37,541 nt of DNA. It comes from a bacterium. Its GTDB lineage: Bacteria; Bacillota; Clostridia; Oscillospirales; Oscillospiraceae. The position numbers were made by a program, and so were the translations under genes. Position 1 is the stretch's first letter. Each line of letters starts with the position of its first letter. Of this stretch, positions 30,714 through 37,541 are shown in pieces. The notes under the pieces are model-generated. The model saw nothing but the letters and a program-made list of their open reading frames with translations. It did no database searches and had not been told where the DNA came from. Location: contig JAHYYS010000015.1 of NCBI GenBank assembly GCA_019424865.1, positions 1 to 37,541 on the forward strand, in the 5' to 3' direction.

Positions 30714-30751
30714 GAAGGGGGTACCCCCTTCTCCGGCTTGGAAACGCGGGA
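30714..30751. terminator. Perfect 38-base palindrome, probable terminator
   Basis: The arm CCAAGCCGGAGAAGGGGG (30714-30731) is exactly repeated in reverse complement at 30734-30751, with two bases between. It lies 12 bases after the stop of the small membrane protein gene. Neither strand has a T tract after it, so it is at best an unusual terminator or a 3' end stabiliser; it separates this operon from the cobalamin promoter. Confidence 0.5.
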
Positions 30752-30763
30752 TGGAAATTGTGC

Positions 30764-30988
30764 TCAGTCGCCGCTCTTCCAGCGGAACACATAGCTCATC
30801 AGGAAAGCCACGACGGCGGAAAGCGAACACATGATGCAGATGGGGGCCTCCAGGTTGTCAGACGCCCAGACTGCCAGGGATCCGCTGACCGTAATGGCCG
30901 CCACGGCCTGAAGCACCACATAGCACAGGGCCAGCGCCAGCGAGGCGCACACACAGATGAGAAACAGGACATTGAGTACCTTTTTCAT
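30764..30988 (-). CDS. Small two-helix membrane protein paired with TRAP-type permease
   Basis: A 74-residue protein with two likely membrane helices: residues about 5-33 (LNVLFLICVCASLALALCYV) and about 47-67 (EAPICIMCSLSAVVAFLMSY), ending in a charged tail. The ATG at 30988 follows GGAGGGTGA, which is also the end of the permease gene, so the two are translationally coupled. In TRAP transporters the second membrane subunit (DctQ) has four helices and about 150-200 residues; this could be a minimal counterpart, but no sequence motif proves it. Rich in Cys and Ala. Confidence 0.7.
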   Translation of the reverse strand: MKKVLNVLFLICVCASLALALCYVVLQAVAAITVSGSLAVWASDNLEAPICIMCSLSAVVAFLMSYVFRWKSGD

Positions 30989-30994
30989 ATTACA

Positions 30995-32362
30995 TCACCC
31001 TCCAATGATGGGCAGGATTCCCATAGCCACCAGTACGCCCACAAAGACCACGGGGATACAGTAGTGGAAGATAAGGGGCTTGAACATAACGCTCACATCG
31101 TCCAGCCCGGCGATACTGCTGGACACAAAGATGGGGGAGGACATGGGGGGAGACGCGCCCTCGGTGGAAGCAAAAATCAGATAAGCCACAATGGCGGTCA
31201 CCGGGGGAACCCCGACGGACACCATGGCGGAGTAGGCCACGGGGCCCAGGCTGACGGTGGTGGAGGTTGCATTCATCGGGCCGGCGGCCAGCGCAATCAC
31301 ATAGCCGATGATCAGAATCATCACAAACTTGGGCAGGGACAGCGCGGACAGGATGGTGGTCATATCATCGCCGAAGCTGGTCTGATTCAGCGCATTGCTG
31401 CAGGCCATGGCGAACAGGGAAACCGCGCCGCAGTTGCAGCACTGCTTGGCCGTGGACAGCAGCATCTTGGTCCAGCCCTCCAGGGTCTTGGGCAGCATCT
31501 TGCGCCCCTCAATCAGGCAGATCACCATGATCAGCACAGGGACCCAGATGATAATGTTCATTGCACCCACGCCGTCCTCGCCGAAGGAGGCGAGCCCCTC
31601 AAGCAAAGTGGCAACAGGCCCGGTAATGACCAGCAGAGGAATGATAATGCCCAGGAACATGGCCAGCGAGGAACCGCCTGTCTTCAGGGACGCACCCAGG
31701 CCGGCAATCTTGTCGCGAGAGATGGGGGGGATTTTATACTTGAAAACATAGTACCGCACCAGAATCAGACGGTAAACCAGGGTCCAAAGGCCGCCGCACA
31801 GCAGTGCAAAGTAGAGATCCCCTGCCGATACCACGCCTGCCACAGCGGGCAGGCCCAGCATTAAAAACATGGAGGAAGAGGGCGGGATGCAGATACCAAG
31901 ACCGGCGTTGCCGGTGTTCATGGTAGCGGCCACCTCCTTGGACCAGCCGGACTCCTCCATCCAGGGGATGGTGATGGAGCCGACGGTGGCGGCGTTGGCG
32001 CTGCTGGCGCCGGAAACCATGCCGAACAGAGCGCTGGCGCAGGCGGACACATAGGCCGGGCCGCCGCGCAGCCGGCCCAGAATCGAGTTGAGGATGTTGA
32101 CAAGCCGGGTGATAATGCCGGTCTGCGTCATAATAGAGGCCATCATGGTAAACAGCATAATGGCCGCCATCACGTCCTCCGTCATGGCCGACTGCAGACT
32201 GCTGACAAAGGTGGTGGGAATATTCCCGATCCCGTTAAATGCGCAGCAGACGATCAGGCCCAGAAGCATCGCTTCGGCGATGCTCCGCTTCAGGCCAAGA
32301 TACCACACAATGACGAAAAGAATGTAGACTACGAATGCGACTATGCCAATTCCAAGTTCCAT
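30995..32362 (-). CDS. TRAP-type large permease (DctM-like)
   Basis: A 455-residue membrane protein with about 12 helices and the layout of DctM, the transport subunit of TRAP sodium-coupled importers for organic acids. Supporting segments: GMVSGASSANAATVGSITIP, GNAGLGICIPPSSSMFLMLG (the IPPS loop), AAGPMNATSTTVSLGP and ASTEGASPPMSSPIF near the C-terminus, which repeat the two re-entrant loops of the family. No periplasmic binding subunit (DctP) is encoded nearby and the only small subunit candidate is the 74-residue protein downstream. It follows the dehydrogenase gene by 39 bases. The cargo is probably a hydroxy or keto acid handled by the two enzymes upstream; this is inference. Confidence 0.8.
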   Translation of the reverse strand: MELGIGIVAFVVYILFVIVWYLGLKRSIAEAMLLGLIVCCAFNGIGNIPTTFVSSLQSAMTEDVMAAIMLFTMMASIMTQTGIITRLVNILNSILGRLRGGPAYVSACASALFGMVSGASSANAATVGSITIPWMEESGWSKEVAATMNTGNAGLGICIPPSSSMFLMLGLPAVAGVVSAGDLYFALLCGGLWTLVYRLILVRYYVFKYKIPPISRDKIAGLGASLKTGGSSLAMFLGIIIPLLVITGPVATLLEGLASFGEDGVGAMNIIIWVPVLIMVICLIEGRKMLPKTLEGWTKMLLSTAKQCCNCGAVSLFAMACSNALNQTSFGDDMTTILSALSLPKFVMILIIGYVIALAAGPMNATSTTVSLGPVAYSAMVSVGVPPVTAIVAYLIFASTEGASPPMSSPIFVSSSIAGLDDVSVMFKPLIFHYCIPVVFVGVLVAMGILPIIGG

Positions 32363-32401
32363 TGCGGGGTCACTCTCCTTTACAATTTGATGGGGTCCAC
32401 T

Positions 32402-33367
32402 TTAGGAATGGAAGGGAAGGTATTCCCGATTGACTACGTTTTCCGCCCTCCCCCCTTCCGCCAGCGCCTGAATTTTCTCCGCAATGGCGGGAATCATGGC
32501 GTCGGCCAGATCCGCGGTGGATCCGCCGATGTGGGGCGTAACCAGCACGTTGGGCGCGGAGAGCAGGTCCTGTGTGACCTGGGAACCCTCCTCCTCCACG
32601 CAGTCCAGCCCGGCCCCGGCAAGACATCCCTCCCGCAGGGCCTGAAGCAGGGCCGCATCGTCCACAAGGCCGCCCCGCGCCGTGTTGATGAGACAGGCCG
32701 TGGGCTTCATCCGGGCAAGCTGCTCCGCGCCGATGATGTGCCGGGTGTTGTCCAGCAGGGGGACGTGCAGGGAGATCAGATCCGACTGCGCCACCAGCTC
32801 ATCCAGCGGAGCATAGGTCATTTCCAGCTGCTCCTCCCGCTCCGGGGGCATACGGAACACATCATAGTAGAGCACCCGGGCGCCCAGAGCCTGTACCAGC
32901 GCGGCCACCCGGCGGCCGATATTTCCGCCGCCCACGATGCCAACAGTCTTATGATTCAGGGACAAGGAGGAGGCGGCGAAAGCGCCCCGATCCCAGTTGC
33001 CCTGCCGGGCGTTGTGCCAATATCCCAGAACCTTTCGGTTGAGCATAATCATCATACCCAGAGCCAGCTCAGCCACCGCATAGGCGTTGACGCCCGGGGT
33101 GTTCATCACCAGAATGCCCCGGCGGCCCGCCGCCTGAATATCCACCGAGTCATACCCGGCGCCCCAGCGGATGACCGCCTTCAGCTCCGGCTTGTTTTCC
33201 AGAACGGATTCCGGCGTTTTCAGCACCCGGACAATGATGCACTGCACGTCAGAGGGGGCGTCATACTCCTCCTGGGTTAGGACGGGTACAACCTCATGTC
33301 CCGGCAGCAGCTGCTGAAAGCGCTCCAGCGTCCCCTGGGGATAGGGACCGGCCAATGCAATTTTCAT
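32402..33367 (-). CDS. D-isomer-specific 2-hydroxyacid dehydrogenase
   Basis: A 321-residue NAD-dependent dehydrogenase of the 2-hydroxyacid (phosphoglycerate dehydrogenase-like) family. The Rossmann motif is VGIVGGGNIGRR (142-153), the substrate loop VIRWGAGYDSVD is at 65-76, and the catalytic residues are R231 (NTARGG), E260 and H279 (TPHIGG). There is no C-terminal ACT domain, so this is not the serine-pathway enzyme of that type. It overlaps the aldolase gene by 4 bases and so is coexpressed with it. It likely interconverts a 2-oxo acid and a D-2-hydroxy acid; which one is unknown. Confidence 0.88.
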   Translation of the reverse strand: MKIALAGPYPQGTLERFQQLLPGHEVVPVLTQEEYDAPSDVQCIIVRVLKTPESVLENKPELKAVIRWGAGYDSVDIQAAGRRGILVMNTPGVNAYAVAELALGMMIMLNRKVLGYWHNARQGNWDRGAFAASSLSLNHKTVGIVGGGNIGRRVAALVQALGARVLYYDVFRMPPEREEQLEMTYAPLDELVAQSDLISLHVPLLDNTRHIIGAEQLARMKPTACLINTARGGLVDDAALLQALREGCLAGAGLDCVEEEGSQVTQDLLSAPNVLVTPHIGGSTADLADAMIPAIAEKIQALAEGGRAENVVNREYLPFHS

Positions 33368-34365
33368 GCGTTCATCTCCTTGATGCGGGCGGCCACCTGG
33401 CGCATCAGCGCTTCGGTGGGGGCCTTGCGGTCCAGCTTGGAGGTCTCGACAATCAGGTGGTACAGATCCACGCCGCAGTCCTGAGCCACAGAACGGAAGG
33501 TCCCCATAAAGGAGGAGTGGGCGCCGCTGTATCCCAGAATCAGATCCTTGGGCTTCAGCGGGGTGTGATAGCCCTCCTCCTCCATGGCGGGGATCAGCTC
33601 CTCGTCCTCAAACTTCAGCAGGGTATACAGATCCACATCCATGGCCTTGCCCTGCTGATGCATCAGGGCCACCGCCAGCTCCGTGGGCATATTGCCCGCG
33701 CTGCGGGCCATACCCAGCAGGCCGCAGTCCAGAATATCCGCGCCGTGCTCCGCAGCGGCCAAGGCGTTGGCCGCGCTCAGACCCAGGTTGTTGTGCCCGT
33801 GGAATCCGACGGGAATTTTGATTCTGGCCTTCAGAGCCTCCACATACCGCCCGGCATCGGCGGGGTGCATGGTGCCGGCGGAATCCATAATGGTCACCTC
33901 GTCCACCCCGTGGGCCTCCAGACCGGCGGCCTCTTCCGCCAGCTCCTCCGGCGTCAGCAGATAGGCCTTCATCATGGAGTAGCGCACCTTGATACCATGC
34001 TTTTTGATGATCTCCACGGCCTCGTAGGTCTTCTCCCCATCTCCGGCATCGGTACCCAGGCGCAGGAAGGAGATCCCCTTGTCCGCGGCCATGGCCACGT
34101 TGTCCGCCTCAAAGCGCTTGCGGTTCAGGAACATTCCGATTTCGGCCTTGTCCAGATAGGGGTGGATCAGGTCCAGATAGGCCTCGTCGCTGATGGGCGC
34201 GGGCGAGCCCTTGGCCGTGGCGCCCAGCCCCTTGGCATTGCCCATTTCGATGATGCGGATATTGCTGCGCAGCAGCCCCTCGATCATCATTTTGGTCAGC
34301 TCCGGCGAGAAGCCGTTGCCCACCACATTGCCCCCGTCACGCAGGGTGCAATCCATGATTTTCAT
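33364..34365 (-). CDS. DRE-TIM (HMGL-like) aldolase, 4-hydroxy-2-oxovalerate aldolase-like
   Basis: A 333-residue DRE-TIM metallolyase. MDCTLRDGGN (residues 4-13) is the active-site loop with R9-D10; GFHGHNNLGLS carries the two metal-binding histidines; IMDSAGTMHP is another family strand. The GGN after the RD pair is the form seen in 4-hydroxy-2-oxo acid aldolases rather than in isopropylmalate or homocitrate synthases. Such enzymes split 4-hydroxy-2-oxo acids to pyruvate and an aldehyde. No acetaldehyde dehydrogenase partner is nearby, unlike the DmpG-DmpF pair. It is the first gene of the operon, divergent from the LysR gene. Confidence 0.82.
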   Translation of the reverse strand: MKIMDCTLRDGGNVVGNGFSPELTKMMIEGLLRSNIRIIEMGNAKGLGATAKGSPAPISDEAYLDLIHPYLDKAEIGMFLNRKRFEADNVAMAADKGISFLRLGTDAGDGEKTYEAVEIIKKHGIKVRYSMMKAYLLTPEELAEEAAGLEAHGVDEVTIMDSAGTMHPADAGRYVEALKARIKIPVGFHGHNNLGLSAANALAAAEHGADILDCGLLGMARSAGNMPTELAVALMHQQGKAMDVDLYTLLKFEDEELIPAMEEEGYHTPLKPKDLILGYSGAHSSFMGTFRSVAQDCGVDLYHLIVETSKLDRKAPTEALMRQVAARIKEMNA

Positions 34366-34414
34366 ACTTTATCACGCTCCATTGTTTGCAAACTGTATGA
34401 AGTTGTCTATGTTC

Positions 34415-34443
34415 AAAATACAAAAAATGTGCTAAAATGTAAA
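34415..34443 (-). promoter_or_regulatory. Promoter of the aldolase-permease operon
   Basis: On the minus strand TTTACA (34443-34438), a 17-base spacer and TATTTT (34420-34415), in an AT-rich gap (34366-34543). Transcription would start near 34408, about 43 nt before the aldolase ATG. Confidence 0.6.
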
Positions 34444-34464
34444 ACACAGATAATTTTTGGACAG

Positions 34465-34480
34465 ACAAAAAATTTTTTGT
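34465..34480. promoter_or_regulatory. Palindrome ACAAAAAATTTTTTGT, candidate LysR site
   Basis: A perfect 16-base palindrome just upstream of the -35 of the aldolase operon promoter and about 64 bases before the LysR start. Such inverted repeats with a T(n)A core next to a divergent LysR gene are typical recognition sites. Low sequence complexity weakens the case. Confidence 0.4.
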
Positions 34481-34543
34481 GGAATGACATTATATTTTTA
34501 AGATTTGACGAAAAGCCGGCTTAGAGAAGAGGGGTCGCCGCTT

Positions 34544-35533
34544 ATGGATACAACCAGCCTTTACTATTTTACCGAGGCCGCAAAGGATCTGAATTTTACC
34601 CAGACGGCCAACCGTCTGTTTCTCTCCCAGCAGAATCTGAGCAGCCACATCGCCCGGCTGGAATCCAACTGCGGCTGCAAGCTGTTCCAGCGCAAGCCAA
34701 AGCTTCAGCTTACCTATGAGGGCGAGTTATTTCTGGCCTATGCCAAGGAGGCGGTAGCCTCTGAGGGGAATATCCTGTCGGTTTTAAAGGCTGTGGCGGA
34801 CGAGGATTCCGGGCGGCTTCACATCGGAGTTTCCACCCCCCGGGCGACTATTTTTATTCCGGAAATTCTGAAAGACTTTTCCAGGGCCTATCCCCTGGTC
34901 AATGTCCGGCTGTCTGACCGCCCCTCCTATCAGTTAGAGCGTCAGCTGGCGGACAATGCCATCGATTTTTGTGTGGGCGTCTTTCAGTCCCAGAATCCGG
35001 AGCTTCAGGCCACCCACCTGCTGTCAGACGGGGTGTATCTGTGCATGTCGGACGACCTGCTGCGGGAGTACTGTCCCCAGCGGGCGGAGGAGCTGCTGCA
35101 AACCGGTCATGAGGGCGTCTCTCTGACCGAGTTTCCCAATCTCCCTGTGGTTCTGCCCTCCGACGGCATCCCCCTGACCCGCGTCATCCTGTCCTGCTAT
35201 GAGGAGGCCGGTCTGGCACCCCATGCGGTTTTGACAACTGCCTATCCCCAGATGTTTCGCTCCCTGTATTTTCAGGGGACGGCCGCATTTTTTGCCACCG
35301 GGATGATTTTAAATGACCACCTGCGCAACCGGCCTGCCAATGCAAAGCCGCTGCGGTGGTTCCCCCTTCTTCTCAACGGCGGGCTGATTAAACGGGAAAT
35401 CACCTTGCTGACCAACCGGCACAGATACCTGTCCAAGCCCGCAAAGCATTTTATCTCCCTGACACAGGTCTTTTTCGCCTCTCTGGAGCTGGGGCGCTCG
35501 AAATCAGGTCCCGGAACCTTCCGGGGGCTCTGA
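34544..35533 (+). CDS. LysR-family transcriptional regulator
   Basis: A 329-residue LysR-type regulator. The winged helix-turn-helix occupies residues about 1-60 (TSLYYFTEAAKDLNFTQTAN, then FLSQQNLSSHIARLE), followed by a linker helix and a two-lobe effector domain beginning around residue 92 (GRLHIGVSTPRATIFIPEIL). I place the start at ATG 34544 because LysR proteins begin a few residues before the first helix; the frame is open 13 codons further. It is divergent from the aldolase-dehydrogenase-permease operon, so it is the likely regulator of that operon in response to its substrate. Confidence 0.9.
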   Translation: MDTTSLYYFTEAAKDLNFTQTANRLFLSQQNLSSHIARLESNCGCKLFQRKPKLQLTYEGELFLAYAKEAVASEGNILSVLKAVADEDSGRLHIGVSTPRATIFIPEILKDFSRAYPLVNVRLSDRPSYQLERQLADNAIDFCVGVFQSQNPELQATHLLSDGVYLCMSDDLLREYCPQRAEELLQTGHEGVSLTEFPNLPVVLPSDGIPLTRVILSCYEEAGLAPHAVLTTAYPQMFRSLYFQGTAAFFATGMILNDHLRNRPANAKPLRWFPLLLNGGLIKREITLLTNRHRYLSKPAKHFISLTQVFFASLELGRSKSGPGTFRGL

Positions 35534-35558
35534 GCCCCGCCTGACACAGACACAAAAA

Positions 35559-35599
35559 GCGCGCCTGCCGACGCCCAACAGGGCGCCAGACAGGCGCGC
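35559..35599. terminator. Bidirectional terminator between lysR and yebC
   Basis: GCGCGCCTG (35559-35567) pairs with CAGGCGCGC (35591-35599), and an inner CGCCC pairs with GGGCG around an AACA loop. The plus exit has TATTCTTTCGTTTTTT; the minus exit has CTTTTTG. It serves the convergent LysR and yebC genes. Confidence 0.8.
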
Positions 35600-35621
35600 A
35601 TATTCTTTCGTTTTTTAAGGG

Positions 35622-36350
35622 TTAATCCTGCTCCCAGTTGTGGTAGACGTTCTGCACGTCGTCGTTGTCCTCCAGAAGCTCGATGAGCTTTTCCATGTTT
35701 TTGATGTCGGCCTCATCCGTCAGCTTGACATAATTCTGGGGAACCATCTGCACGGAGGCCTCCAGGAAGGTATAGCCCTTCCCCTCCAGCGCAGCCACCA
35801 CATCGTTGAATGCGTCGGGGCTGGTGTAGATCTCGAACACGTCGTCGTCGGCCTGCATGTCGTCGGCGCCGCACTCCAGAGCGTCCATCATCACGGTATC
35901 CTCGTCCAGATCCTCAGAGTCCAGAACAATAACGCCCTTTTTGTCAAAGGACCAGGACACGCAGCCGGTGGCGCCCAGACCCTTGCCGTACTTGTCCAGC
36001 AGGTGGCGGACCTCCGGCGCGGTGCGGTTGCGGTTGTCGGTGAGGGCGTCCACGATGATGGCCACGCCGTTGGGGCCATAGCCCTCGTACACCACGCTCT
36101 CGAAGCTGTCGGTGTTGCCCGCGCCCAGAGCCTTGTCGATGGTGCGCTTGATGTTGTCGTTGGGCATGTTGGCAGCCTTGGCCTTGGCGATAACGGCGGC
36201 CAGGCGGGAGTTGTTGGCAGGATCGCCGCTGCCGCCGGTCTTGACGGCCACGATCATCTCACGGGCGATCTTGGTAAAAATCTGAGAGCGCTTGGCGTCG
36301 GCCGCGCCCTTGGTCTTTTGTATGTTGTGCCACTTGGAATGTCCGGACAT
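35622..36350 (-). CDS. yebC: YebC/PmpR family protein
   Basis: A 242-residue member of the YebC/TACO1 family. The N-terminus MSGHSKWHNIQKTKGAADAK is the hallmark; ANMPNDNIKRTIDKALG, YEGYGPNGVAIIVDALTDN and GCVSWSFDKKGVI follow. The family has been described as DNA-binding regulators and, more recently, as ribosome-associated factors helping translation of proline-rich stretches. The ATG at 36350 follows GAAGGGAAGA; the frame is open beyond it into the promoter. Single gene with its own promoter. Confidence 0.95.
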   Translation of the reverse strand: MSGHSKWHNIQKTKGAADAKRSQIFTKIAREMIVAVKTGGSGDPANNSRLAAVIAKAKAANMPNDNIKRTIDKALGAGNTDSFESVVYEGYGPNGVAIIVDALTDNRNRTAPEVRHLLDKYGKGLGATGCVSWSFDKKGVIVLDSEDLDEDTVMMDALECGADDMQADDDVFEIYTSPDAFNDVVAALEGKGYTFLEASVQMVPQNYVKLTDEADIKNMEKLIELLEDNDDVQNVYHNWEQD

Positions 36351-36390
36351 GGTAATCTTCCCTTCTCTTTTTCGGTTCAAAAGCGCGTAT

Positions 36391-36419
36391 ATTATATCAC
36401 TGCGGTCACAATTTGGCAA
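36391..36419 (-). promoter_or_regulatory. Sigma-A promoter for yebC
   Basis: On the minus strand TTGCCA (36419-36414), a 17-base spacer and a consensus TATAAT (36396-36391). Transcription would start near 36384, with a 34-nt leader. Confidence 0.75.
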
Positions 36420-36494
36420 CCCCGGCGGCGGAAACTTCTTTTGCGCCTCGCCGTTCCTCCGGGCAGGCTCCGGCCGCTTGGGCCCATACGGCGT

Positions 36495-37160
36495 CTATCG
36501 AAAGACTTTCCCCTCCCCGTCCAGCACCTCCCGGCGGTGGAAGGTGACAAAATCAGGGGCGAACTGGGGATAGCGCTGACAGAAGGCGGCGCGGATAAGC
36601 TCCGGATTCAGGCCCGGGTTTTGGGCCGACAGCACCGCGTCCAGGGTCATGGTGTCGCTTTGACACTCCAGATTCCATCTGCGGATCAGAGGGATCAAAT
36701 CCACCTCAGTATAGCCCTTTTTCGATTTGTTGGACTTTTTCTGTACCACCAGGCTCTCGCTGCCCAGCAGCTCCTGCATGGCCGGCTCACAGGCCTGGGG
36801 CCTGCCCTCCTGATATTCAAAGTTCATGATGTAGTTGACACAGGCCAGCTCCTTCAGCTTGCGCTGGGCCGGGTAGCACTGATGCACCACAATGCCCTCC
36901 GGCATGGCGGCAGTCAGCCGGCCGGGCACAGCCTCTGCCGCAACGCCGTCCAGAAGGGAGAACTCCAGAATTTCGCACTGGCTGGAGTACCCCACCGACA
37001 GGGGCAGGGCGATGGAGACAAAGGGATGGGGGTGAAAGCCCTCTGTGTGCTTAATGGGGATACCCGCCCGGGCAAAGGCCCGCTGAAAGGTGCGCATCAG
37101 GTCCAAATGGGAGATATATCGGGCCCGGCCGGTTTTGGAAAACAGCAGGCGATCAGCCAT
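36495..37160 (-). CDS. TIGR03936 family radical-SAM-associated protein
   Basis: A 221-residue protein of the TIGR03936 (DUF2344) family. DRLLFSKTGRARYISHLDLM, RTFQRAFARAGIP, HTEGFHPHPFVSIALPLSVG and ECEILEF-like SQCEILEFSL are its usual N-terminal segments. The function is unknown; it is nearly always encoded beside or fused to a B12-binding radical SAM protein (TIGR03960), here directly upstream with an 8-base overlap. The ATG lies at 37160. Confidence 0.88.
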   Translation of the reverse strand: MADRLLFSKTGRARYISHLDLMRTFQRAFARAGIPIKHTEGFHPHPFVSIALPLSVGYSSQCEILEFSLLDGVAAEAVPGRLTAAMPEGIVVHQCYPAQRKLKELACVNYIMNFEYQEGRPQACEPAMQELLGSESLVVQKKSNKSKKGYTEVDLIPLIRRWNLECQSDTMTLDAVLSAQNPGLNPELIRAAFCQRYPQFAPDFVTFHRREVLDGEGKVFR

Positions 37161-37541
37161 TGCACACCCCTCCTTTCAGCAGACGGTTGGCCCCGCAGCC
37201 GGAACAGCGGGTGCGGCAGTCCGGGGTGGTCTGGGACGCATAGCACTGCTCCCGCTCCCGCCACAGGAAGGCGGGGGTGACCATGGGGTCGATGCGGCAC
37301 CAGGGGAATACCTCATCCCTCGGCCGCTCCCGGTGGGCGTAAAAATCTCCGTCCACCCCGCAGGCTTTCAGGGCGTCCATCCAGCGCTGGAAATCAAAAA
37401 ATTCGCTCCAGGAATCCATTTTGGCCCCGTGCTGCCAGGCCCACTCCAGCACATCGGCCAGACGGCGGTCGCCCCGGGAGAACACCGCCTCCAGATAGCT
37501 GGTCTCCGGGTCGTGCCAGTTATAGGTGATGGACTTGTCCC
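37153..37541 (-). CDS. TIGR03960 family B12-binding radical SAM protein (C-terminal part)
   Basis: The last 129 codons of a gene that enters from the right edge. The visible part begins SITYNWHDPETSYLEAVFSR and continues GDRRLADVLEWAWQHGAKMD, matching the C-terminal region of TIGR03960 proteins. It ends in a cysteine-rich stretch (CYASQTTPDCRTRCSGCGAN) that could bind metal. The B12-binding and radical SAM domains expected at the N-terminus are outside the window. The next gene encodes its usual partner. Assignment rests on the C-terminus and the neighbour. Confidence 0.8.
   Translation of the reverse strand, partial: DKSITYNWHDPETSYLEAVFSRGDRRLADVLEWAWQHGAKMDSWSEFFDFQRWMDALKACGVDGDFYAHRERPRDEVFPWCRIDPMVTPAFLWREREQCYASQTTPDCRTRCSGCGANRLLKGGVCNG

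Noticed and set aside
35640..37280. A 546-codon plus-strand open frame across yebC and the next gene
   Set aside because: It runs antisense across two well identified genes and the yebC promoter, which no real gene would do.
1..37541. CRISPR arrays, tRNA or rRNA genes, insertion sequences, phage genes
   Set aside because: None was recognised on reading both strands; the only recombinase has no mobile-element company.

Overview
The window is a chromosomal segment from a spore-forming, anaerobic Clostridia (Firmicutes), most like an Oscillospiraceae-type gut commensal. Evidence for this: high-GC coding sequence, strong AGGAGG-type ribosome sites, frequent GTG/TTG starts, sporulation genes (cotJ, cwlD), an SLH-domain surface protein, and the anaerobic (early cobalt insertion) route to cobalamin. 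This placement is inferred from gene content; no 16S or other marker is present.

Layout, left to right. Positions 1-1625: divergent glycolytic genes, a phosphofructokinase (5' part only) and class II fructose-bisphosphate aldolase, with interleaved promoters. 1666-4329: a secreted-type amidase-fold protein, a cotJ spore-coat pair in which CotJA and CotJB are fused, and the germination amidase CwlD. 4413-7176: radA, a small cysteine-rich protein convergent with it, and a Xer-type tyrosine recombinase preceded by a three-copy repeat that overlaps its promoter. 7208-9724: a leader region and a C69 dipeptidase anchored by three SLH repeats. 9742-10984: a CarD regulator and a cytidylate-kinase-like protein.

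11099-30644 is the core of the window: one minus-strand transcription unit of 22 genes, nearly all overlapping or abutting. It starts at a sigma-A promoter and a cobalamin riboswitch with its own terminator, and ends at a strong terminator. Order of transcription: cbiK, cbiD, cbiL, cbiF, cbiG, cbiH, cbiJ, cbiET, cbiA, cobT, cobU, cobS, a short CobU-like gene, a cobC-type phosphatase, cbiB, cobD, cbiP, cobA/btuR, cbiC, then an ABC importer (btuF-btuC-btuD type). This covers cobalt insertion into sirohydrochlorin, corrin ring construction, amidation, adenosylation, aminopropanol arm synthesis, nucleotide loop assembly, and corrinoid uptake. Cobalt import and synthesis of sirohydrochlorin and of the lower base are not in the window.

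30764-35533: a small catabolic-looking unit with a DRE-TIM aldolase, a D-2-hydroxyacid dehydrogenase, a TRAP-type large permease and a 74-residue membrane protein, divergent from a LysR regulator. 35559-37541: yebC and the TIGR03936/TIGR03960 radical-SAM pair (the latter cut by the window edge).

No rRNA, tRNA, CRISPR array, IS element or prophage was seen. The least explained items are the repeat system in front of the recombinase, the degenerate CobU paralogue, and the TRAP-like transporter lacking a binding protein and a normal small subunit.
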